Both the position numbers and the translations under genes were made by a program. From assembly GCA_002861585.1 (NCBI GenBank), contig PJQJ01000031.1, positions 19,207-24,823 of the forward strand: a stretch of 5,617 bases of DNA. The letters are read 5' to 3'. A model generated the notes under the pieces. It was not told the origin of the DNA, did not search any database, and saw nothing but the letters and a program-made list of their open reading frames with translations. The DNA is from Candidatus Saccharimonadota bacterium. Its GTDB lineage: Bacteria; Patescibacteriota; Saccharimonadia; Saccharimonadales; Saccharimonadaceae. Below, one piece after another: positions 1-5,617 of the stretch; within the stretch, counting starts at the first letter, position 1; each line of letters begins with the position of its first letter.

Positions 1-217
1 AATTTCGCGCTTTAAAGGTTTAGGCGAGATGGACGCGGATCAGTTATGGGAGACAACCATGAACCCTGAAAACCGTGTGTTAGTACAGGTAAAAGTTGAA
101 GACGCGGAACGTGCTGATGCAATTTTTACAAAGCTTATGGGAGACGAAGTGGAGCTTCGCAAGAACTTTATTCAGACACACGCCAAATTCATTAATACCG
201 AGGACTTAGATATCTAG
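1..217 (+). CDS. gyrB: DNA gyrase subunit B, C-terminal fragment (partial, 5' end outside window)
   Basis: This is the 3' end of the ATPase subunit of DNA gyrase, which with GyrA forms the A2B2 enzyme that introduces negative supercoils. The reading frame enters from the left edge, the first whole codon is at position 2, and 71 codons precede the TAG stop. The visible residues include the RFKGLGEM motif of the TOPRIM/C-terminal region, then QLWETTM, LMGDEVE and the terminal LDI, all in the order seen in GyrB C-termini. The internal ATG at 29 is not the start, because the conserved motif begins upstream of it. GyrB rather than ParE is inferred from the immediately adjacent gyrA and the LDI ending. 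There is a 2-nt gap to gyrA, so the two are almost certainly co-transcribed. Confidence 0.95.
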   Translation, partial: ISRFKGLGEMDADQLWETTMNPENRVLVQVKVEDAERADAIFTKLMGDEVELRKNFIQTHAKFINTEDLDI

Positions 218-219
218 TT

Positions 220-2751
220 ATGGACGACGAACAGAAGAACCCGCTCGCGGGTGAACTTATAGAACAAACCCACTCACGTAGCCTGGAGCTGCGAACTGTT
301 GAAAATATCATGGAAGACAGCTTCTTGCGCTACTCGATGAGCGTTATTATTGAGCGCGCCCTGCCGGATGTCCGTGACGGACTAAAGCCGGTGCATCGCC
401 GTATTCTGTTTTCTATGAACCAAAATGGCAACCGATCGAATGCAAAGTTCGTGAAGAGTGCACGTATTATTGGTGATGTAATGGGTAAGTATCACCCGCA
501 TGGTGATACTGCTATCTATGACTCAATGGTGCGTATGGCACAGGACTGGTCTATGCGCTACATGCTCGTACAGGGTCAGGGTAACTTCGGCTCAATGGAC
601 GGTGATCCGCCAGCGGCGCATCGTTATACTGAGGCCCGCCTAAACCGTCATGCCGAAGAACTTCTCTCGGATATCGATAAGGATACAGTTAATTTTCGTG
701 ATAACTTTGATGGATCAGAGCGTGAGCCAACCGTTTTGCCGGCGAAGCTGCCAAACCTCTTACTAAATGGGCAGATCGGTATTGCTGTAGGAATGGCAAC
801 GAATATTCCACCGCACAATCTCGGTGAACTTGTCGATGCAACGGTCCATCTTATTGATAATCCAGAAACAACCACTATTGAGGATTTGTTGAAATACGTT
901 AAGGGTCCAGATTTTCCAACCGGTGGAATTGTTTATGGCGGTGATGGTTTGCGTCAAGCCTATGCAACCGGCCGTGGCGGTATTGTTATTCGCGCAGTCG
1001 CAAATATCGAAGAGACCAAGAAGGGACGTCATCAGATTATTATCACGGAGATGCCGTATGCTGTTAATAAAGCAACACTTATTGAGCGTATCGCTGATCT
1101 TGTAAAAGAGAAAAAGATTACTGGTATTAGTGATCTCCGTGATGAAAGTGCCCGTGGAAACGTTCGAGTTGTTATTGATCTTAAGAAAGATTCATATCCT
1201 AAGAAGGTCCTCAATCAGCTCTACAAGCTAACAGCTCTGCAGACGAGCTTTCACTACAACATGCTTGCCCTGGTAGATGGTATTCAACCGCGTGTCTTAG
1301 GACTTGAGGATATGCTTAATGAGTACCTAAAGCATCGCCGAGTTGTTGTGCGTCGGCGTACGGAATATGAACTTAGAAAAGCAAAAGACCGCGCCCATAT
1401 CCTTGAAGGTTATAAGATTGCACTTGATAACATTGATGAAGTTATCCGTATCATTCGTGCCAGTAGTAACAGTGATGAAGCTGCTCGTAATCTTATTGCA
1501 TCGTTTAGCCTTAGTGATATTCAAGCTCGCTCCATTCTTGCCTTGCCGCTACGTACCCTTACAGGGCTAGAGCGTCAGAAGATTGAAGATGAGTTGGCCC
1601 AGCTTAGGAAATTGATTCAGGAGTTGGAAGAGATCCTAGCAAGTGAAGCTCGCATTTTGAGCATTATTCGCGATGAGCTTCTTGAGATGAGAGAGAAGTA
1701 TGGTGATGAGCGCCGGACCAAGATAATTGGTCAAGAGCTTGGAAAATTTAGCGACGAGGAACTGATACCCGACGAAGATGTAGTAGTTGTTATGACAACG
1801 GAAAACTATATCAAACGAACACTAGTAAGCGAGTATCGCCGTCAAAACAGGGGTGGAAAAGGTAAGAGGGGCATTACCACTAAAGAGGACGATGTCATTG
1901 AACATCTCGTAACCGCAAGTACGCATGACTGGCTGCTCTTCTTTACAAACAAGGGGCGTGCGTTCCGCCTAAAGACTCATGAAGTTCCTGCTGCAAGTCT
2001 GACTTCGAAGGGTGTTGCTGTGGTGAATCTCCTGCAGCTACAGCCTGAAGAGGTAGTCACCTCTATCATTAGAGTCATGAAGGACCACGACCAGGAGGGC
2101 TTCATGTTTATGACGACGACACAGGGAGTTGTTAAAAAGACTCCAATTGCTGATTACAATAACATTCGTACTAGTGGCCTTATCGCTATCAAGCTTGATG
2201 ATGGTGATGAGCTCCGATGGATTCAGATGAGTTGCGGAGAGGATGAAATTATCATTTCAACCGCGCTTGGGCAAGCAATTCGATTCAGTGAAAATGACGT
2301 GCGTCCTATGGGTCGTTCCGCTCGTGGTGTTCGCGGTATCCGCTTGCGTCCAAAAGACAGAGTTGTCGGCATGGACCTTGCTCGCGAGGACCGCAAACTA
2401 CTTGTTATGAGCAAGAATGGTTACGGTAAGCTAACAAAAGTATCGAACTTCCCAACGCATAAGCGTGGTGGTGTTGGTATCAAGGCGGCGGTCGTGAATG
2501 CAAAGACCGGTGATCTCGTAACAGTACGAGCGCTCGATCCTAAGGCGGACGAGGTTCTTATGATCTCATCGCAGGGTCAGGCTATACGAATTGCCCTTAA
2601 CGATATCCCATCGCTAGGTCGTACGACGCAAGGTGTTCGGGTAATGCGCCTCAATGGCAGCGATACCGTTGCTTCTCTTGGTATCATTTTAGAACAAGAG
2701 AAAGAGCAACTAATCGCTGTCGGCGTCGATACTGACAGTGAAGAGGACTAG
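220..2751 (+). CDS. gyrA: DNA gyrase subunit A, complete (843 aa)
   Basis: This is the DNA breakage-reunion subunit of gyrase, a cytoplasmic type IIA topoisomerase. The N-terminal winged-helix region carries ALPDVRDGLKPVHRR, the quinolone-pocket segment HPHGDTAIYD and the catalytic tyrosine Y136 in AAHRYTEARL, preceded by R135. Numbering is offset by 14 from E. coli (Y122), so there is a slightly longer N-terminus. T97 matches E. coli S83 and D101 matches D87; Thr at the first site is natural in several bacteria and is not by itself a resistance call. A coiled-coil/tower region lies at about 375-500, without the E. coli insertion there. The beta-pinwheel C-terminal domain spans roughly 515-825 with a GyrA box QNRGGKG at 542-548, which separates it from ParC. 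An acidic tail ends in DSEED. The start is chosen by its coupling to gyrB. No Shine-Dalgarno lies at normal spacing; GAGGA at 200-204 is 15 nt away. Confidence 0.97.
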   Translation: MDDEQKNPLAGELIEQTHSRSLELRTVENIMEDSFLRYSMSVIIERALPDVRDGLKPVHRRILFSMNQNGNRSNAKFVKSARIIGDVMGKYHPHGDTAIYDSMVRMAQDWSMRYMLVQGQGNFGSMDGDPPAAHRYTEARLNRHAEELLSDIDKDTVNFRDNFDGSEREPTVLPAKLPNLLLNGQIGIAVGMATNIPPHNLGELVDATVHLIDNPETTTIEDLLKYVKGPDFPTGGIVYGGDGLRQAYATGRGGIVIRAVANIEETKKGRHQIIITEMPYAVNKATLIERIADLVKEKKITGISDLRDESARGNVRVVIDLKKDSYPKKVLNQLYKLTALQTSFHYNMLALVDGIQPRVLGLEDMLNEYLKHRRVVVRRRTEYELRKAKDRAHILEGYKIALDNIDEVIRIIRASSNSDEAARNLIASFSLSDIQARSILALPLRTLTGLERQKIEDELAQLRKLIQELEEILASEARILSIIRDELLEMREKYGDERRTKIIGQELGKFSDEELIPDEDVVVVMTTENYIKRTLVSEYRRQNRGGKGKRGITTKEDDVIEHLVTASTHDWLLFFTNKGRAFRLKTHEVPAASLTSKGVAVVNLLQLQPEEVVTSIIRVMKDHDQEGFMFMTTTQGVVKKTPIADYNNIRTSGLIAIKLDDGDELRWIQMSCGEDEIIISTALGQAIRFSENDVRPMGRSARGVRGIRLRPKDRVVGMDLAREDRKLLVMSKNGYGKLTKVSNFPTHKRGGVGIKAAVVNAKTGDLVTVRALDPKADEVLMISSQGQAIRIALNDIPSLGRTTQGVRVMRLNGSDTVASLGIILEQEKEQLIAVGVDTDSEED
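2743..2747 (+). promoter_or_regulatory. Ribosome binding site for the DUF212 gene, inside the end of gyrA
   Basis: GAGGA lies 9 nt before the ATG at 2757, within the last codons of gyrA. It is complementary to the CCUCC anti-Shine-Dalgarno core seen at 4799-4803 in this genome's own 16S gene. It fixes the start of the downstream gene and suggests translation closely linked to termination of gyrA. Confidence 0.65.
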
Positions 2752-2756
2752 AGTAG

Positions 2757-3170
2757 ATGAGCCCATATCTTCTTGCTCCACTGCTTGGCTGGGCCTTGGC
2801 GCAAACCGTGAAGTATCTGGTCTTTGTCGCTAAGACAAAGAATCCAAAAGACATGAGTTTCTTTTTGCAATCAGGTAATATGCCAAGCGTCCACACAGCA
2901 GCAGTGGTTGCACTAATAATGGCAATAGCACTGGAACAGGGGACTGATACCCCTGTTTTTGCTCTTTCCCTCGTATTCGGTATCATCATTGCTTATGATG
3001 CGATGCAGGTGCGACGTGCTGCTGGCGAACAGGGGTTAGCTGTGCGTCAACTCCTTGAAAAAGCTGGTCTGACTCTTAAGCCGTACCACGCTTTGGGACA
3101 CAAACCGGTAGAAGTACTTATCGGTGCTGCAATCGGTATAATAGCGGCTATTATTTCGTTGTCATTTTGA
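2757..3170 (+). CDS. DUF212 / divergent PAP2-family (YuiD-like) integral membrane protein
   Basis: This 137-residue protein matches the DUF212 family, described as divergent PAP2 / acid phosphatase-vanadium haloperoxidase related. The family motifs are visible: SGNMPSVHTA at 39-48 (usual form SGGMPSSHSA, here with N at position 41 and V at 45), AYDAMQVRRAAGEQ at 79-92, and LGHKPVEVLIG at 113-123. Four hydrophobic segments lie at about 3-24, 47-59, 66-80 and 118-135, so it is an inner-membrane protein. The reaction is not established; a lipid-phosphate phosphatase role is only suggested by distant PAP2 similarity. It begins 5 nt after gyrA with a Shine-Dalgarno at 2743-2747, so it is probably the last gene of the gyrBA operon. 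Its length is normal and it ends in TGA. No clear intrinsic terminator follows it, so some read-through into the 16S promoter region is possible. Confidence 0.88.
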   Translation: MSPYLLAPLLGWALAQTVKYLVFVAKTKNPKDMSFFLQSGNMPSVHTAAVVALIMAIALEQGTDTPVFALSLVFGIIIAYDAMQVRRAAGEQGLAVRQLLEKAGLTLKPYHALGHKPVEVLIGAAIGIIAAIISLSF

Positions 3171-3231
3171 TTACGAGATTTTCCAGAAAAACCGTTGACA
3201 TGGTGCTGCTGGTTGAGTAAGATGGGTAACA
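3171..3231 (+). promoter_or_regulatory. Promoter of the 16S rRNA unit (sigma-70 type) with AT-rich upstream element
   Basis: A perfect -35 TTGACA (3195-3200) is separated by exactly 17 nt from a -10 TAAGAT (3218-3223, 4 of 6 to TATAAT). The stretch just upstream (about 3176-3192, ATTTTCCAGAAAAA) is A/T-rich and resembles an UP element. The base run after the -10 is GGGT, a G-rich discriminator of the kind associated with stringent control of rRNA promoters; that regulatory reading is inference. Predicted transcript start is near 3230, leaving about 100 nt of leader before 16S. Confidence 0.75.
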
Positions 3232-3261
3232 GTCTGACGTGCATCAGTGCGCAGGTGAGAG

Positions 3262-3274
3262 TGAACATTAACAG
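3262..3274 (+). promoter_or_regulatory. boxA-like antitermination element in the 16S leader (tentative)
   Basis: TGAACATTAACAG agrees at 9 of 13 positions with the E. coli rRNA boxA (TGCTCTTTAACAA), including the TTAACA core. It sits between the promoter and 16S, where boxA is expected. It overlaps the start of the processing-stem arm, so the similarity could be coincidental. Confidence 0.3.
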
Positions 3275-3301
3275 TTTGGCAGTGCAAAACAACGTCAAGT
3301 C
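3268..3301 (+). other. 5' arm of the pre-16S processing stem
   Basis: This 34-nt segment is complementary to 4928-4960 across the whole 16S gene. It forms 28 Watson-Crick pairs and 3 G-U pairs, with one 2x2 internal mismatch (AA 3288-3289 against GA 4939-4940) and one bulged A (3298). Long helices enclosing 16S are the usual RNase III substrate in bacterial rRNA precursors, so this is very likely the maturation stem. The cut sites cannot be placed by eye. Confidence 0.87.
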
Positions 3302-3331
3302 AAAAAACGATGTCGATTAATTTCGCGTCAC

Positions 3332-4806
<1,475 letters not shown>

Positions 4807-4927
4807 CTAGGGAGTTACGCCAGCTTTGCGAGAAATCCTTAGCTGTAGCGAGGTCGGTCATATTACTGTGTTGGGATCTGTACAGTAATTTTAGTCCCTT
4901 CGGGGACATGACTCATTTCTCAAAACC
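4807..4927 (+). other. Structured 16S 3' trailer
   Basis: No gene lies here; the sequence is part of the 16S precursor, inside the processing stem. Nested complementarity is visible: GAGAAAT 4830-4836 with ATTTCTC 4915-4921; GTCAT 4857-4861 with ATGAC 4908-4912; ATTACTGT 4862-4869 with ACAGTAAT 4882-4889; and a hairpin GTCCC-TTCG-GGGAC at 4894-4907 with a classic UUCG tetraloop. Together they fit a multi-branched fold that would be removed during maturation. Confidence 0.6.
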
Positions 4928-4960
4928 GACTGACGTTGGATTGCACTGTTAAGCTGTTAA
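4928..4960 (+). other. 3' arm of the pre-16S processing stem
   Basis: This segment pairs with 3268-3301; base-pair counts are given with the 5' arm. It ends 3 nt before the terminator stem. The whole 16S precursor is therefore made, folded and terminated as one unit. Confidence 0.87.
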
Positions 4961-4963
4961 ACA

Positions 4964-4995
4964 CTAAAAAACCGCCCATAAGGGTGGTTTTTTAG
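4964..4995 (+). terminator. Intrinsic terminator of the 16S unit, bidirectional
   Basis: A 14-bp stem (4964-4977 with 4982-4995, one G-U pair at 4974/4985) encloses the loop ATAA. The core CCGCCC/GGGTGG is followed by six T residues on the plus strand. The stem is flanked by six A residues on its left side, so it reads as a hairpin plus T-run on both strands. It would end 16S transcription from the left and the small minus-strand gene from the right, whose stop codon is 74 nt away. Confidence 0.9.
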
Positions 4996-5068
4996 TTATT
5001 GTTGGGTTAACATACCATTAAATCACTGCATGGTACCTGTTATTGTCGGTACATACGGTGTTTGAAAC
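4996..5068. other. Convergent intergenic spacer with short inverted repeats
   Basis: No gene is seen. Two weak, mutually exclusive inverted repeats are present: TACCAT 5013-5018 with ATGGTA 5030-5035, and GTACC 5033-5037 with GGTAC 5048-5052. They lie in the 3' untranslated region of the minus-strand gene. They may simply be chance repeats. Confidence 0.3.
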
Positions 5069-5275
5069 CTATTTTTTAAGCAGTCGATAGCCTTTAACGG
5101 TCGAGCCGACCGCAAGCGCCACACCGAAAACAGCAAGACTTGCTGCATGGATAAGACCGTTATCCTGCTCTAGCATCTGCACTGCAACGGCGAGGCAGCC
5201 GAGGCCGACCAGTAGGACGACAATAGATAACGTAAGGGTATCGCGGTCTGATTGTTTTTTAGTAGATCTACTCAT
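5069..5275 (-). CDS. Small two-helix membrane protein, unknown function (68 aa)
   Basis: I do not recognise a family. The protein starts MSRSTKKQSDRD, a charged polar N-terminus. Two hydrophobic segments follow, about 15-34 (TLSIVVLLVGLGCLAVAVQM) and 41-59 (ending ALAVGSTV), joined by a short acidic loop LEQDNG. It ends in a basic KGYRLLKK tail. This fits a hairpin inner-membrane protein with both positive ends on the cytoplasmic side (inference from the positive-inside rule). Coding status is supported by a good extended -10 promoter placed just before the ATG, a bidirectional terminator after the stop, and clean transmembrane-type composition. There is no Shine-Dalgarno: the -10 ends 6 nt before the ATG, so the mRNA is predicted to be leaderless. 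It lies antisense between the 16S and the tRNA pair. Confidence 0.65.
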   Translation of the reverse strand: MSRSTKKQSDRDTLTLSIVVLLVGLGCLAVAVQMLEQDNGLIHAASLAVFGVALAVGSTVKGYRLLKK

Positions 5276-5281
5276 AAAAAG

Positions 5282-5310
5282 AGTATAACATCGTTGGCAC
5301 CTCTTGTTAT
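5282..5310 (-). promoter_or_regulatory. Extended -10 promoter of the small membrane protein gene
   Basis: Read on the minus strand, TGTTATACT (5290-5282) contains the extended -10 TGn followed by TATACT (5 of 6 to consensus). A -35-like ATAACA (5310-5305, 4 of 6) lies 17 nt upstream. Only six bases separate the -10 from the ATG, which places the predicted transcript start at or next to the A of ATG. Confidence 0.6.
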
Positions 5311-5332
5311 ACGGGTAAAAGTACGTTACAAT
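5304..5332 (+). promoter_or_regulatory. Promoter of the tRNA-Ala-tRNA-Ile unit
   Basis: A -35 TTGTTA (5304-5309, 4 of 6) and a -10 TACAAT (5327-5332, 5 of 6) are separated by exactly 17 nt. Predicted start is near 5339, about a dozen bases before tRNA-Ala. The -35 overlaps that of the minus-strand promoter by five bases. Confidence 0.65.
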
Positions 5333-5350
5333 AGCGTTTGTTCTTGACGT

Positions 5351-5427
5351 GGGGCGTTAGCTCAGTTGGCTAGAGCACCTGCTTTGCAAGCAGGGGGTCC
5401 GGGGTTCGAGTCCCCGACGCTCCACCA
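5351..5427 (+). tRNA. tRNA-Ala, anticodon UGC, CCA encoded
   Basis: A complete cloverleaf: acceptor GGGGCGT 5351-5357 with ACGCTCC 5417-5423, D-arm 5360-5376, and anticodon stem CCTGC/GCAGG around loop TTTGCAA with anticodon TGC at 5385-5387. The variable loop is GGGTC, the T-arm is CGGGG/CCCCG, the discriminator is A5424 and CCA is encoded at 5425-5427. The third acceptor pair is G5353-U5421, the G3-U70 identity element of alanine tRNAs. UGC reads GCA and, with wobble, other Ala codons. It is normally found in 16S-23S spacers; here it is separated from 16S by a terminator and an antisense gene. Confidence 0.98.
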
Positions 5428-5440
5428 CATTTGATAATTT

Positions 5441-5551
5441 AAAACCACCACTTAATCGTGGGCGATTAGCTCAGCTGGTTAGAGCGCGTCACTGATAATG
5501 ACGAGGTCGGAGGTTCAAGTCCCTCATCGCCCACCATTGAATGGTGGTTTT
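5441..5551 (+). other. 10-bp stem flanking tRNA-Ile, competing with the terminator
   Basis: AAAACCACCA at 5441-5450, in the spacer between the two tRNAs, is perfectly complementary over 10 bp to TGGTGGTTTT at 5542-5551. That second segment includes most of the right arm of the terminator hairpin. The stem would enclose tRNA-Ile and cannot form at the same time as the terminator. It could be a tRNA-precursor processing stem or an antiterminator; the role is inference. Confidence 0.5.
5460..5536 (+). tRNA. tRNA-Ile, anticodon GAU, CCA encoded
   Basis: Acceptor GGGCGAT 5460-5466 pairs with ATCGCCC 5526-5532. The D-arm is 5469-5485, and the anticodon stem CGTCA/TGACG holds loop CTGATAA with anticodon GAT at 5494-5496. 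The variable loop is AGGTC, the discriminator is A5533 and CCA is at 5534-5536. It decodes AUC and AUU. The T-arm is irregular: in the usual register GGAGG (5509-5513) against CCCTC (5521-5525) has a G-U pair and an A-C mismatch. A one-base shift gives four perfect pairs and an 8-nt loop. It lies 32 nt after tRNA-Ala, in the reverse of the common Ile-Ala spacer order. Confidence 0.96.
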
Positions 5552-5553
5552 TT
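5531..5553 (+). terminator. Intrinsic terminator overlapping the 3' end of tRNA-Ile
   Basis: CCACCAT (5531-5537) pairs perfectly with ATGGTGG (5541-5547) across loop TGA, followed by TTTTTT (5548-5553) and ATTT. The left arm is the last two acceptor-stem bases, the discriminator and the CCA of tRNA-Ile plus one base, so terminator and mature tRNA fold compete for the same bases. If active, it ends the tRNA transcript immediately after tRNA-Ile. Confidence 0.75.
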
Positions 5554-5617
5554 ATTTCTTGCAGACTATACTCTAGGTGAGATAACTATAGATAAATACG
5601 ATGCTTAAATTCTTCTA
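5554..5617 (+). other. Unassigned sequence after the tRNA pair, cut by the window edge
   Basis: This stretch is AT-rich with a -10-like TATACT at 5567-5572 but no convincing -35. An ATG at 5601 opens five codons (MLKFF) before the window ends, with no Shine-Dalgarno at a usable distance. It could be the leader of a following gene, for example 23S rRNA, or the start of a protein gene; the sequence does not decide. Confidence 0.25.

Noticed and set aside
508..522. Thr97 at the quinolone-pocket position of GyrA as a resistance mutation
   Set aside because: Threonine is the natural residue in several bacteria and the acidic partner D101 is kept. Resistance cannot be inferred from this.
542..548. 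GyrA box QNRGGKG (residue numbers of GyrA) differing from the E. coli QRRGGKG as a sign of altered supercoiling
   Set aside because: The second position varies among bacterial gyrases, with N or K being common as I recall, and the essential RGGKG part is intact.
648..2414. Several open frames on both strands within gyrA
   Set aside because: All lie inside a fully conserved gyrA reading frame, and their translations show no domain-like features.
3137..3142. A perfect TATAAT near the end of the DUF212 gene, as a second rRNA promoter
   Set aside because: No -35-like hexamer occurs 16-18 nt upstream and there is no extended -10 TG. The sequence is also explained by Ile/Ala codons in a transmembrane segment.
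3138..3154. Inverted repeat ATAATAGC-G-GCTATTAT as a terminator of the gyrBA-DUF212 operon
   Set aside because: The stem is AT-rich with too small a loop, lies inside the coding region, and has no proper T-run after it.
3168..3170. TGA recoded as glycine (code 25, as in some CPR groups)
   Set aside because: The 16S points to Saccharibacteria, which use the standard code. gyrA has no in-frame TGA and uses ordinary glycine codons at conserved positions.
5601..5617. ATG opening MLKFF as a new protein gene
   Set aside because: Only five codons are visible, with no Shine-Dalgarno at normal spacing and only a weak possible promoter, which is not enough to call a gene.

Overview
The window most likely comes from a Saccharibacteria (TM7, Patescibacteria/CPR) genome. 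The full-length 16S rRNA gene carries features I associate with that phylum: the U at E. coli position 912, a C instead of A at position 532 in the 530 loop, a short V3 region, and a short overall length of about 1475 nt. The protein genes read through cleanly with the standard bacterial code. Assignment below phylum level is not possible by eye.

Layout, left to right: (1) the last 71 codons of gyrB; (2) complete gyrA, 2 nt downstream; (3) a small DUF212 / divergent-PAP2 membrane protein gene, 5 nt after gyrA, probably in the same operon; (4) a strong promoter, leader, 16S rRNA, structured trailer and intrinsic terminator, which together form a self-contained 16S transcription unit; (5) a 68-codon two-helix membrane protein gene on the opposite strand, converging on that terminator; (6) a promoter and a tRNA-Ala(UGC)-tRNA-Ile(GAU) pair with its own terminator; (7) 64 nt of unassigned sequence.

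The most notable point is the rRNA organisation. The 16S gene is closed by a long precursor-processing stem (3268-3301 with 4928-4960) and followed at once by a strong bidirectional terminator. The tRNA-Ala/tRNA-Ile pair that normally sits in the 16S-23S spacer lies beyond an antisense protein gene and has its own promoter and terminator. The 16S RNA is therefore very probably not co-transcribed with these tRNAs or with any 23S gene further on, so this is a split rrn operon. Secondary points are back-to-back promoters sharing a -35 region, a predicted leaderless mRNA, a terminator built from the 3' end of tRNA-Ile with a competing flanking stem, and an irregular T-arm in that tRNA. I see no mobile element, CRISPR array or defence system.
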